Positions 1 through 6,200 of a stretch of DNA of 13,946 nucleotides are shown here, piece by piece. The stretch covers positions 1 to 13,946 of the forward strand of contig CALKJX010000269.1 of assembly GCA_937995555.1 (NCBI GenBank), in the 5' to 3' direction. A program made the translations under genes and the position numbers. The notes below the pieces were generated by a model, which had not been told where the DNA came from, ran no database searches, and saw only the letters and a list, made by a program, of their open reading frames with translations. Origin of the DNA: an uncultured Elioraea sp. (lineage in GTDB: Bacteria > Pseudomonadota > Alphaproteobacteria > Acetobacterales > Acetobacteraceae). Numbering within the stretch: position 1 is the first letter of the stretch; each line of letters starts with the position of its first letter.

Positions 1-666
1 GATCACATAGGCGCCCTTTGGCAGCCGGGCGAAGGTGTCACGGTTAAGAATGCCGCGCGTTTGTGGCGTGAGCGGCAGCAGGCAGACCAGGATGTCGGTT
101 CTTGAGAGAAATCTGATCATTTCGCCGTCGCCGACGAAAGATTCGATCCCGTCGAGCTGCTTCAGCGAACGACTCCACCCGGCGACCCGGAAATTGAGCG
201 CCGCCAGCTTGCGCGCCGCATCCGCCCCGAGCGTGCCGAGGCCAAGGATGCCGATGCGGGTATTCTCGGTGTCCGGTGCAGGGAGCTCATGCCAGATCCG
301 CGCCTTCTGCTGGGCCCGGTAGGTCTCGGCCTGTCGGTGATGGCGCAGCACCGCGAGCAGCACATACTCGCTCATCGCGGTGGTGAGCAGCCGATCCACG
401 AGGCGCACCACCTCCACCCCGGGCGGGGGTCCCGGCGGGCGGAACAGGTGATCGACTCCCGCCCCCATGCTGATCAATAGGCGAAGATTGCGATATCGAT
501 ACAGATCGTCGGGCGGATGGTTCCAGGTCACCGCCGCGGTGATGTCCTCGACCGGACCGGTGTCGGGAAACAGGCGGATGTCGAGCGACGGCTCGAGGGC
601 CAGCAGCTCGCGCCGCCACACCTCCATGGTCGCCGGCTTGGTCGAAACGAGCAGCGCCCCGGTCAC
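1..666 (-). CDS. ghrA: 2-hydroxyacid dehydrogenase, glyoxylate/hydroxypyruvate reductase A type (3' end cut by window edge)
   Basis: NAD(P)-dependent D-2-hydroxyacid dehydrogenase of the GhrA branch, expected to reduce glyoxylate or hydroxypyruvate in the cytoplasm. I translated it by hand from a GTG at 666; 222 residues are visible before the left edge. Seen: GAGVDHL at 68-74, the Rossmann glycine motif GLGTLG at 142-147 followed by AARKLAALNFRVAGWSRS, and LLPLTPQTRGILN at 196-208. All match the family's order. The catalytic Arg/Glu/His lie in the missing C-terminal third, so activity cannot be judged. The GTG overlaps the stop of the upstream gene (GTGA), which supports this start and suggests translational coupling. 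Codon use is less GC-biased than in the neighbours (AGA twice, CTA, TTG, CGA, TCA), a possible sign of later acquisition. The family call is firm; substrate is inferred. Confidence 0.85.
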   Translation of the reverse strand, partial: MTGALLVSTKPATMEVWRRELLALEPSLDIRLFPDTGPVEDITAAVTWNHPPDDLYRYRNLRLLISMGAGVDHLFRPPGPPPGVEVVRLVDRLLTTAMSEYVLLAVLRHHRQAETYRAQQKARIWHELPAPDTENTRIGILGLGTLGADAARKLAALNFRVAGWSRSLKQLDGIESFVGDGEMIRFLSRTDILVCLLPLTPQTRGILNRDTFARLPKGAYVI

Positions 667-1112
667 TGGTGGCCGTCCTCCTCATCCTCCTCGCGCGTGC
701 GCGCGGCGCGCACGAACGCGATCCAGTCGCCGTCCGGCGGACGACACTCCTCCTCGCCCGCGCGCAGCGTGATCGCCGTCGCCTCCCAGGCCTGCAGGAA
801 GGCTTCGGGGGCGGAGGTCACGAAGGCATAGGTGCGGGCATACACCTGGTCCTTGATGCGCGGCAGGATGACCAGGAACCACACCGCGATGCCCGCCGTG
901 AGCGCGAGAATGCCGAGCATCACGCCGCCGAGAATGGTGGCGCTGATCACGCCGAACAGGCCGATGCCGATCGGCAGGGCGCTCTCGATGCGGCGGAACA
1001 CCGGGCTGCCCGGGCGCGACATCAGACCGATGTTCACGCCGAGCACAAGCCGCTTCTGCGCCAGCAGGCGCGTCAGGCGGGCATGGGCGTCGCGAATCCG
1101 GGCCTCCGACAT
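663..1112 (-). CDS. hypothetical two-helix membrane protein
   Basis: Protein of 149 residues that I do not recognise. It has a charged N-terminal segment (1-45, rich in Arg), two closely spaced hydrophobic stretches at about 46-66 and 67-84 (beginning LPIGIGLFGVISATILGG), a soluble C-terminal half and a very acidic tail (EEDEEDG). This predicts a small inner-membrane protein with a helical hairpin. I chose the ATG at 1112 over the ATG at 1124 because GGAGGT lies just before it, while the upper ATG has no ribosome site. It ends in a GTGA overlap with the 2-hydroxyacid dehydrogenase gene, and the zinc-ribbon gene lies 75 bases upstream on the same strand, so the three may be co-transcribed. No function is suggested by sequence. 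Confidence 0.7.
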   Translation of the reverse strand: MSEARIRDAHARLTRLLAQKRLVLGVNIGLMSRPGSPVFRRIESALPIGIGLFGVISATILGGVMLGILALTAGIAVWFLVILPRIKDQVYARTYAFVTSAPEAFLQAWEATAITLRAGEEECRPPDGDWIAFVRAARTREEDEEDGHQ

Positions 1113-1116
1113 GGGG

Positions 1117-1122
1117 ACCTCC
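1117..1122 (-). promoter_or_regulatory. ribosome binding site deciding the start at 1112
   Basis: GGAGGT read on the minus strand sits four bases before the ATG at 1112. The competing ATG at 1124 overlaps the motif itself and has no purine-rich site upstream, so the shorter protein is preferred. Confidence 0.7.
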
Positions 1123-1187
1123 ATACCACGCCGTGCCGCGAGGCCGAGTCCCGCCGGCCGGGGACAAGATGGCGGCAGACGGGGGGT

Positions 1188-1634
1188 CTACGGCGCGAGC
1201 CCGAGCATCGTGTAGAGCCGGGCGCTCGCTGGCCATGCGTCGATCACGGCATGCGGATAGCGCACCGCGCCGTAGCCCGCCCCCGCCAGCAGGACCAGCG
1301 TGACCACCCAGGCGATCGTCGCACCGGCCCCGCCGCGACGGGCGCGCGGTGGCGGCGCTTCCGGCGCGTCCTCGGCGCGCGCGACCGCCGGCGTCGGGGC
1401 GGGCGGGGCCTCCCTGCGCCGCGGCGGCGGCGGCTCTTCGTCCTCGAGGTCGCGCACCTTTGGCGGCGGCGGCTCGGGCCATTGCGGCAGCAGCACCTCT
1501 CCCTCGGCGGGCTCGGGCCGCGCCAGCCACACCGTGCCGCAGCGTGCGCAGCGCACCTTCTTGCCGGCCGCGCCGATCACGCCGGCGGCGACGTCGTAGC
1601 GCGCGCCGCAGTTCGGGCAGACAATCCGCGGCAT
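1188..1634 (-). CDS. MJ0042-type zinc-ribbon, single-pass membrane protein
   Basis: Protein of 148 residues. Seen: an N-terminal zinc ribbon with CPNC at 6-9 and CARC at 29-32, the MJ0042 finger-like pattern common at the N-terminus of alphaproteobacterial proteins of unknown role. A long Pro/Glu/Arg-rich linker follows (about 41-103), then one transmembrane helix at about 104-124 (IAWVVTLVLLAGAGYGAV) and a short tail ending YTMLGLAP. The likely topology is cytoplasmic zinc ribbon, disordered linker, anchor and short periplasmic tail. A strong GGAGGAT site lies upstream of the ATG at 1634. From memory, such genes often lie divergent to ftsE-ftsX-ydcF-plsC; here ydcF-plsC is present across the divergent gap but ftsEX is not. 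Biochemical role unknown. Confidence 0.8.
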   Translation of the reverse strand: MPRIVCPNCGARYDVAAGVIGAAGKKVRCARCGTVWLARPEPAEGEVLLPQWPEPPPPKVRDLEDEEPPPPRRREAPPAPTPAVARAEDAPEAPPPRARRGGAGATIAWVVTLVLLAGAGYGAVRYPHAVIDAWPASARLYTMLGLAP

Positions 1635-1691
1635 CGGGTTGATCCTCCGAAGGTCTGGGACTCGGCGGCGGCCATGGTTTCGCCGACGGCC

Positions 1692-1733
1692 GAGCCCTGC
1701 GCAAGCCCCGTCCTTGCGACGACGCAGGGGCTC
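1692..1733. repeat. imperfect inverted repeat in the divergent gap
   Basis: GAGCCCTGCG at 1692-1701 is mirrored by CGCAGGGGCTC at 1723-1733, with one bulged G. A second, mutually exclusive pairing is CGCAAG (1700-1705) with CTTGCG (1713-1718). There is no T-tract, so it is not an obvious intrinsic terminator. It lies between the divergent zinc-ribbon and ydcF genes and could be a protein site or leader structure; this is inference. Confidence 0.4.
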
Positions 1734-1804
1734 ATGCCAGCGTGCATCGATCCGGCGACTCGACCGCGAGACCGGGTCGAGAGATGTCGCGCAGGCCCCC
1801 CTCG

Positions 1805-2425
1805 ATGACCGAGCGCACCGCCTCCCGTCGGCGCCTCCGGCGTCTCGCCGCCGCCGCGGCGCTGCTGCCTGCTGCCCTGCTTGCGGGGTTCATCGTCTTC
1901 GTCGCGACCGTGCCGGGCGAACCGCCGGCGGCGCCCCCGGCCCCGCCCGGCGCGGGGATCGTCGTGCTCACCGGCGGCGCGGGGCGGGTCGCGGAAGGCT
2001 TGCGGCTGCTCGCAGCCGAGCCGTCCTCGCGGCTTCTGGTCTCCGGCGTGCACCAGACGGCCACGCTGGCCGAGCTCGAACGGGCGGAGGGGATCCCGCT
2101 GACTCCGCTCGCTGGCCGCATCACCCTGGGGCGGCGCGCCGCCTCGACGCGCGGCAACGCCGAGGAGGCGGCGCAGTGGGCCCGCGGACAAGGGCTCGAC
2201 ACCCTGGTCGTGGTGACGGCCGGCTATCACATGCCGCGCGCGCTCCTGATGCTGCGGCGCGCGCTGCCCGAAGCAAGGCTGATCGCCCATCCCGTGACAC
2301 CGGCGCCGTTCCGCGAGGCACGCTGGTGGCTGCGGCCTGGCGTGCTGCGGCTGGCCGCGGGGGAATACGTGAAGCTGCTGGGCGCACTGGTCGGGCTCGC
2401 GCCCGCCGATCCGGGGGTCTCGTGA
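1805..2425 (+). CDS. YdcF/DUF218 family membrane protein
   Basis: Protein of 206 residues from the ATG at 1805. It has an N-terminal signal anchor (Arg-rich 8-13, hydrophobic 14-36) and a DUF218 domain with VVLTGGAGRVAEGL at 53-66, LLVSG at 77-81, ASTRGNAEEAA at 113-123 and VVTAGYHMPRALLMLRR at 136-152. The conserved Thr/Asn and His-Met-Pro-Arg motifs are all present, so the domain looks intact. Family members (E. coli YdcF, SanA, ElyC) are tied to envelope integrity or bind S-adenosylmethionine; no reaction is established. Upstream starts at 1784 (ATG) and 1742 (GTG) are open, and none has a strong ribosome site; 1805 leaves the shortest charged stretch before the anchor. The stop overlaps the GTG of the PlsC gene (GTGA). 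Confidence 0.85.
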   Translation: MTERTASRRRLRRLAAAAALLPAALLAGFIVFVATVPGEPPAAPPAPPGAGIVVLTGGAGRVAEGLRLLAAEPSSRLLVSGVHQTATLAELERAEGIPLTPLAGRITLGRRAASTRGNAEEAAQWARGQGLDTLVVVTAGYHMPRALLMLRRALPEARLIAHPVTPAPFREARWWLRPGVLRLAAGEYVKLLGALVGLAPADPGVS

Positions 2426-3150
2426 CACTGCTGCGCTCGACCCTGTTCAACGCGGCGTTCTTCGGCTTCACCGCGGTCGCCTCGCTCGTGTGTCTGCCGC
2501 TGGTGCCGCTGCTCGATCGCGCGGGGCGGCTCGCCCTGCTCGCCTGGTGGGCCAAGCGCGTGCTCGGATTGCTGAGGATCACGGTCGGGATCAGCGTCCG
2601 CGTGACGGGGCGCGAGCACCTGCCCGAGGATGGCCCGGCATTGATCGCCTCCAAGCATCAGTCAGCCTTCGACACGATCGTCTGGCTCACCTTGCTGCCA
2701 CGCCCCGCCTATGTGCTGAAGCGCACGCTGCTGTGGATCCCGATCTATGGCTGGTACATCCGCGCGACCGGGATGATCGCGATCGACCGCGCGGCCGGGC
2801 CGTCGGCGATCCGTCACCTCATGCGCGCCGGCGAGGCCGCAGTGGCCGAGGGACGCCAGATCGTCATCTTCCCCGAAGGGACGCGCACCGCGCCCGGTGA
2901 GCGGCGGCCCTATCAGCCGGGCATCGCCGCGCTCTACGCGCGCTCGGGACTGCCGGTGATTCCGGTCGCGACCGATTCCGGGCTCCGCTGGAGCCGGCGC
3001 GCCTTCCACAAGCACCCGGGCACGATCACGGTGGCGGTGCTGCCGCCGATCCCGCCCGGATTGCCGCGCGAGGCGATGCTGGAGCGTCTCGAGACCGCGA
3101 TCGAGGCCGAGAGCGACCGGCTGCTTGCCTCCGGCTCGCCAACTGCGTGA
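2422..3150 (+). CDS. plsC: 1-acyl-sn-glycerol-3-phosphate acyltransferase (PlsC family)
   Basis: Transfers an acyl chain to lysophosphatidic acid to make phosphatidic acid, the second acylation of phospholipid synthesis, at the inner membrane. The 242-residue protein has a hydrophobic N-terminus (about 6-30), the HX4D catalytic motif HQSAFD at 79-84, GMIAIDR at 117-123 (block II), FPEGTR at 150-155 (block III) and VIPVATDSG at 179-187 (block IV), in the usual spacing. Length is normal. The GTG start is set by a GTGA overlap with the YdcF gene; the same frame is open further upstream, but that part is antisense-like and lies over ydcF. Substrate is by family: ornithine-lipid or other lysolipid acyltransferases share these motifs. 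Confidence 0.9.
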   Translation: MTLLRSTLFNAAFFGFTAVASLVCLPLVPLLDRAGRLALLAWWAKRVLGLLRITVGISVRVTGREHLPEDGPALIASKHQSAFDTIVWLTLLPRPAYVLKRTLLWIPIYGWYIRATGMIAIDRAAGPSAIRHLMRAGEAAVAEGRQIVIFPEGTRTAPGERRPYQPGIAALYARSGLPVIPVATDSGLRWSRRAFHKHPGTITVAVLPPIPPGLPREAMLERLETAIEAESDRLLASGSPTA

Positions 3151-3169
3151 GGCTCTGCCCGACCGATCA

Positions 3170-3177
3170 GGGGAGGA
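3170..3177 (+). promoter_or_regulatory. ribosome binding site deciding the start at 3182
   Basis: GGGGAGGA ends four bases before the GTG at 3182. It supports that start for the acyl-CoA synthetase over the ATG at 3125, which lies inside plsC and has no such site. Confidence 0.7.
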
Positions 3178-3181
3178 CCAC

Positions 3182-4828
3182 GTGACTGCCGCGAACGACG
3201 ATCCCGCGCTCGCCCGATGCCCGGCGAACTTCCAGCCGCTGACACCACTGCTGTTCCTTGAACGCTCGGCCGCGGTGTTCCCCGACCGGATCGCGGTGGC
3301 GCATGGCGCGCTCCGGCGGAACTACCGCGACTTCCGCGACCGGTCGGTGCGGCTTGCGCATGCGCTCGCGCAACGCGGCATCGGCCGTGGCGAGGTGGTC
3401 GCAGCCCTGCTCCCGAACGTGCCGGCGATGCTGGAGGCGCATTTCGGCGTACCGATGGCGCAGGGCGTGCTGAACACGATCAACACCCGGCTCGATGCCG
3501 GCACGATCGCCTATATCCTCGAGCACGCCGAGGCGAAGGCGATCATCGTCGAGCGGGAGTTCATCCCGCTGCTCCGTGGCGCCTTCGCCCAGACCGAGGC
3601 GCGGCCGCTGGTGATCGAGGTGGACGACGACACCACGCCCGCGGCTGCGCGCGGCGAGACGCTGGGCGGCGTCGACTACGAAGCCTTCCTCGCGGGCGGT
3701 GACCCCGGCTTCCCCTGGCCCATGCCGGTCGACGAGTGGGATGCGATCTCGCTGAACTATACCTCCGGCACGACGGGCCGGCCCAAGGGTGTGGTCTATC
3801 ACCACCGCGGCGCGCAACTGCTCGCCGTGGGCAACGTGCTGTCGGCGTCGATCCCGCGCCACCCCGTGTATCTGTGGACGCTGCCGATGTTCCACTGCAA
3901 CGGCTGGTGCTTCCCGTGGACGATCACGGCGCTCGCCGGCACGCATGTCTGCCTGCGCGCGGTGCGTGGGCCCGAAATGTGGCGGCTGATGGCCGAGGAG
4001 CGCGTCAGCCACATGTGCGGCGCGCCGATCGTGATGGCGACACTGCTGAACACGCCCGAGGCGGAGAAGCGGGCGCTCGACCGGACCGTGACGTTCCTGG
4101 TCGCCGCTGCGCCGCCGCCCGAATCGGTGCTGCGCGCGATGCGCGAAGCCGGGTTCGATGTCTGCCATGTCTACGGCCTGACCGAGGTGTACGGGCCCGC
4201 GGTGGTGACCGAGTGGCACGAGGAATGGAACGCGCTCCCGATGGCGGAGCAGGCCGCGCTGATGGCGCGCCAGGGCGTGCGCTATCTCGCGCTGGAGGGG
4301 CTCGCGGTGCTGGACCCCGCGACCATGGCGCCGGTGCCGGCCGATGGTGCGACCCTCGGCGAGGTGATGATGCGCGGCAACGTGGTGATGAAGGGGTATC
4401 TCAAGGATGCGGCCGCGACGGCGAAGGCGTTCGCCGGCGGCTGGTTCCACACCGGCGATCTCGCGGTGAGGCAGCCCGACGGCTACATCCAGCTCAAGGA
4501 CCGCTCGAAGGACATCATCATCTCGGGCGGCGAGAACATCTCCTCGATCGAGGTGGAGGACGTGCTCTACGCCCACCCGGCGGTCGCGGCGGTGGCGGTG
4601 GTGGCGAAGCCGGACGAGAAATGGGGCGAGACGCCCTGCGCCTTCGTCGAGCTCAAGCCCGGCGCGACCGCGACCGAGGCCGAACTGATCGCGTTCGCGC
4701 GCGAGCGGCTCGCGCACTTCAAGGTGCCGCGCACAGTGCTGTTCGACGAGATTCCGAAGACCTCGACGGGCAAGATCCAGAAGCACCTGCTGCGCGCGCG
4801 GGTTCGGGAGTGGGATACGGCCCCATGA
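3182..4828 (+). CDS. AMP-forming acyl-CoA synthetase (fatty-acid or short/medium acyl-CoA ligase)
   Basis: Activates a carboxylic acid to its acyl-CoA through an acyl-adenylate, using ATP and CoA. The 548-residue protein belongs to the ANL superfamily. Seen: P-loop TSGTTGRPKG at 194-203, aromatic motif YGLTE at 331-335, hinge region GWFHTGD at 420-426, IISGGENISSIEVED in the C-terminal lid, and the adenylation lysine K531 in KTSTGK. All key residues are present and length is usual. The opening CPANFQPLTPLLFLERSA and the WTLPMFHCNGWCFPW stretch resemble the branch that includes DmdB (methylmercaptopropionate-CoA ligase) and plant acyl-activating enzymes, so substrate cannot be fixed. The gap to plsC is 31 bases and it is probably co-transcribed, placing it beside lipid genes. 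Confidence 0.9.
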   Translation: MTAANDDPALARCPANFQPLTPLLFLERSAAVFPDRIAVAHGALRRNYRDFRDRSVRLAHALAQRGIGRGEVVAALLPNVPAMLEAHFGVPMAQGVLNTINTRLDAGTIAYILEHAEAKAIIVEREFIPLLRGAFAQTEARPLVIEVDDDTTPAAARGETLGGVDYEAFLAGGDPGFPWPMPVDEWDAISLNYTSGTTGRPKGVVYHHRGAQLLAVGNVLSASIPRHPVYLWTLPMFHCNGWCFPWTITALAGTHVCLRAVRGPEMWRLMAEERVSHMCGAPIVMATLLNTPEAEKRALDRTVTFLVAAAPPPESVLRAMREAGFDVCHVYGLTEVYGPAVVTEWHEEWNALPMAEQAALMARQGVRYLALEGLAVLDPATMAPVPADGATLGEVMMRGNVVMKGYLKDAAATAKAFAGGWFHTGDLAVRQPDGYIQLKDRSKDIIISGGENISSIEVEDVLYAHPAVAAVAVVAKPDEKWGETPCAFVELKPGATATEAELIAFARERLAHFKVPRTVLFDEIPKTSTGKIQKHLLRARVREWDTAP

Positions 4829-4866
4829 AGCTTCTCTGGACGACGCGGCTTGGCGTGATCCAGGGC

Positions 4867-4894
4867 GGTTCCCTTGGCTGTGAGGAGGGGAACC
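4867..4894. repeat. inverted repeat around the transposase ribosome site
   Basis: A perfect 7-bp repeat, GGTTCCC (4867-4873) and GGGAACC (4888-4894), with a 14-base loop containing GAGGAGG. It lies 39 bases after the acyl-CoA synthetase stop and directly before the transposase remnant's ATG. It may sequester the transposase ribosome site in read-through RNA, a known trait of several insertion sequences, or serve as a weak terminator; no T-tract follows. Confidence 0.45.
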
Positions 4895-4897
4895 GGG

Positions 4898-5232
4898 ATG
4901 AGCGAGCTGTTTTGGCCGAGCGCGGCGCGGATGCGGCGTCTTGCGCCGCTGCTGCCGACGGATAGGCGCGGCAAGCCGCGGGCGGACGACCGGCGTGTGA
5001 TCGGCGGCATCGTCCAGGTGCTGCGCCCGGGTTGACCCTGCCGGCATGCGCGGCGGGAGCACGGTCCACCACGCTGCACAGCCGGTCCGTCCGCTGGGCG
5101 ATCAAGGGCGCCTGGCGGCGCATCTTCGAGGCGCTCGCCACCGCTGGCGGCCCCTCCGCTGAGGTCTTGCCGGATGCGACCTGCGCAAGGCGCATCGCCG
5201 TGCCTCGAGGGGAAGGGGGTAGCGCGCGCAAG
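4898..5232 (+). pseudogene. IS5-family transposase, 5' fragment, decayed
   Basis: N-terminal part of an IS5-family (IS427-like) transposase. From the ATG at 4898 it reads MSELFWPSAARMRRLAPLLP, then GKPRADDRRVIGGIVQVLRPG, which is the typical opening domain. A stop codon (TGA at 5033) falls where Cys is usual, the frame continues through ARREHGPP, and near 5069 a one-base loss moves it to another frame that reads TLHSRSVRWAIKGAW, IFEALATAGGPSAEVL and PRGEGGSARKP. The match fades at about 5232, just before the operator-like palindrome, so the catalytic DDE core and the 3' end are missing. It cannot encode a working transposase. I found no matching right end elsewhere in the window. Family assignment is from remembered consensus. 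Confidence 0.8.
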
Positions 5233-5240
5233 CCGGTATA

Positions 5241-5268
5241 TGAACAGCGTTCATCTGAACGCTGTTCA
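5241..5268. promoter_or_regulatory. perfect 13-2-13 palindrome, probable TetR-family operator
   Basis: TGAACAGCGTTCA (5241-5253), spacer TC, then its exact reverse complement TGAACGCTGTTCA (5256-5268). Each arm is itself an inverted repeat (TGAAC-N3-GTTCA), so the site offers two adjacent near-identical half-palindromes, as expected for two repressor dimers. It begins within a TATATG that could be a -10 element (5237-5242) and ends 12 bases before the ATG of the permease remnant, overlapping an AGGAAAGG ribosome site. Size, symmetry and placement fit a TetR-type repressor of an efflux operon. No regulator gene lies in the window. Confidence 0.65.
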
Positions 5269-5280
5269 GGAAAGGCCGCG

Positions 5281-5529
5281 ATGATCCGCATCGCCCTAAG
5301 CATGCTGACCAGCGACACGGCCAAGTATGTCGGCCTCGTCTGCGGCGTCGCCATCGCGGTGATGCTGATGGCCCGGCGGGCCTCGATCTTCGTCGGCCTG
5401 ATGCTGCGCACCGCCGCGCAGGTGATCGACGTGGTGGACGCCGATCTCTCGGTGATGGACCAGCGCGTCATCCACGCCGAGGAGATCGAGCCCTTTCCAC
5501 AGAGCGCGCTCTGGCGCGTGCGCGGCGTG
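5281..5529 (+). pseudogene. ABC transporter permease (FtsX/DevC-like), N-terminal fragment
   Basis: The first ~83 residues of a MacB/DevC/FtsX-type permease: MIRIALSMLTSDTAKYVGLV, a first transmembrane helix (about 16-31), ASIFVGLMLRTAAQVIDV, DADLSVMD and ALWRVRGV. Intact relatives are about 380-400 residues with four transmembrane helices and a large periplasmic loop; everything after the start of the loop is missing here. The frame then runs straight into ABC ATPase sequence at the shared string RVRGV, which suggests a deletion between short similar sequences. An AGGAAAGG ribosome site and an operator-like palindrome precede the ATG, so the promoter region looks intact. It is unlikely to work as a permease. 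The family call is from remembered consensus. Confidence 0.75.
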
Positions 5530-5963
5530 GCCAAGGACCTCCCCTCAGGCGAGGGCACGATCCGCGTGCTGCACGGCATCGATCTCAGCGTCCGGTCGGG
5601 CGGGATGCTGCTGATCGGGCCCTCGGACTGCGGCAAGACCACGCCGATCTCGATCCTCGCCGGCATCCTCTCGGCGACCGAGGGGCGATCGCGGTGATGG
5701 GCCAAGACGTGCGGCACCTCAAGCCCTCCGCGCCCCCGCCGTTCCGGCGCGAGACGGTCGGCTTCATCTTCCAGCAGTACAACCTGCTGCCGAGCCTGAC
5801 CGCGGCCGAGAACGCCGCGATCCCGCTGGTGATCCGCGGCGAGCGGCTCGACCGCGCGGCGGGGAAGGCGGGCGCCGTGCTCGGCGGCCTCGGCATGGGC
5901 GCGCATGCCGACAGGCTGCCGAAGCACCTCTCGGGCGGGCAGATGCAGCGCGCGCCGATCGCC
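5515..5963 (+). pseudogene. ABC transporter ATPase (MacB/LolD-like), frameshifted and truncated
   Basis: ATP-binding subunit of the same exporter. Seen: the start VRGVAKDLPSGEGTIRVLHG, Walker A GPSDCGKTT (consensus GPSGSGKTT; the following Leu is Pro), then ILAGILSATEG. Near 5688 one base is lost, giving a stop at 5695-5697. The next frame picks up exactly at VMGQDVRHLK, with Q-loop GFIFQQYNLLPSLTAAEN and signature LSGGQMQR (5928-5951). Soon after, at about 5955-5963, ATPase sequence ends. Walker B, D-loop and switch His are absent, so it cannot hydrolyse ATP normally. The break leaves TGATG (5695-5699), so the two halves could still be translated by coupling: 5281-5697 (138 residues) and 5694 or 5697 to 6200. 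Confidence 0.8.
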
Positions 5964-6200
5964 GGCACGGTGCTGCGCGTCACTGCGCGCCCGGGCGAGT
6001 ACGCCCTGCCGCGCGCGGCCGGGCCGCTGATCCTGTTCGGCGACCTCCCTGTGCTGCATATGCGCGTGCAGGTGGACGAGACGGACGCGCCCCGCCTCCT
6101 GGCCTCCGGCAGCTCGGTCGCGTTCCTGCGCGGCAACGGCGCCCGCTCGGCCGCGCTCGCCTTCGTGCGCATCGAGCCGCTGGCCCGCAGCGGCCCCTGA
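5964..6200 (+). pseudogene. HlyD/membrane-fusion adaptor protein, internal/C-terminal fragment
   Basis: About 78 residues of a periplasmic adaptor (HlyD/MacA type): GTVLRVTARPGEYA, LILFGDLPVLHMRVQVDETDAPRL, SSVAFLRGN and LAFVRIEPLARSGP. These correspond to the beta-barrel region after the second lipoyl half in adaptors paired with DevC-like permeases. It lacks the signal anchor, coiled coil and first lipoyl half, and stops early at 6198-6200. It is fused in frame to the ATPase signature region, so expression would give an ATPase-adaptor chimera without a secretion signal. Together with the preceding fragments it gives the lost operon's order as permease, ATPase, adaptor. The call rests on remembered consensus of adaptor proteins. 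Confidence 0.7.

Noticed and set aside
669..1808. Long plus-strand frame opposite the zinc-ribbon and membrane-protein genes
   Set aside because: The minus strand has CxxC motifs, membrane helices and ribosome sites; the plus frame has Arg-rich shadow composition.
3167..5062. 631-codon open frame on the minus strand opposite the acyl-CoA synthetase
   Set aside because: The plus strand has all ANL-family motifs; the antisense translation is low-complexity and motif-free.
5281..6200. Programmed ribosomal frameshift making a functional ABC protein
   Set aside because: No slippery heptamer is seen at the break. Even a joined product would lack Walker B, the D-loop, the switch His and most of the permease and adaptor, so decay is the simpler reading.
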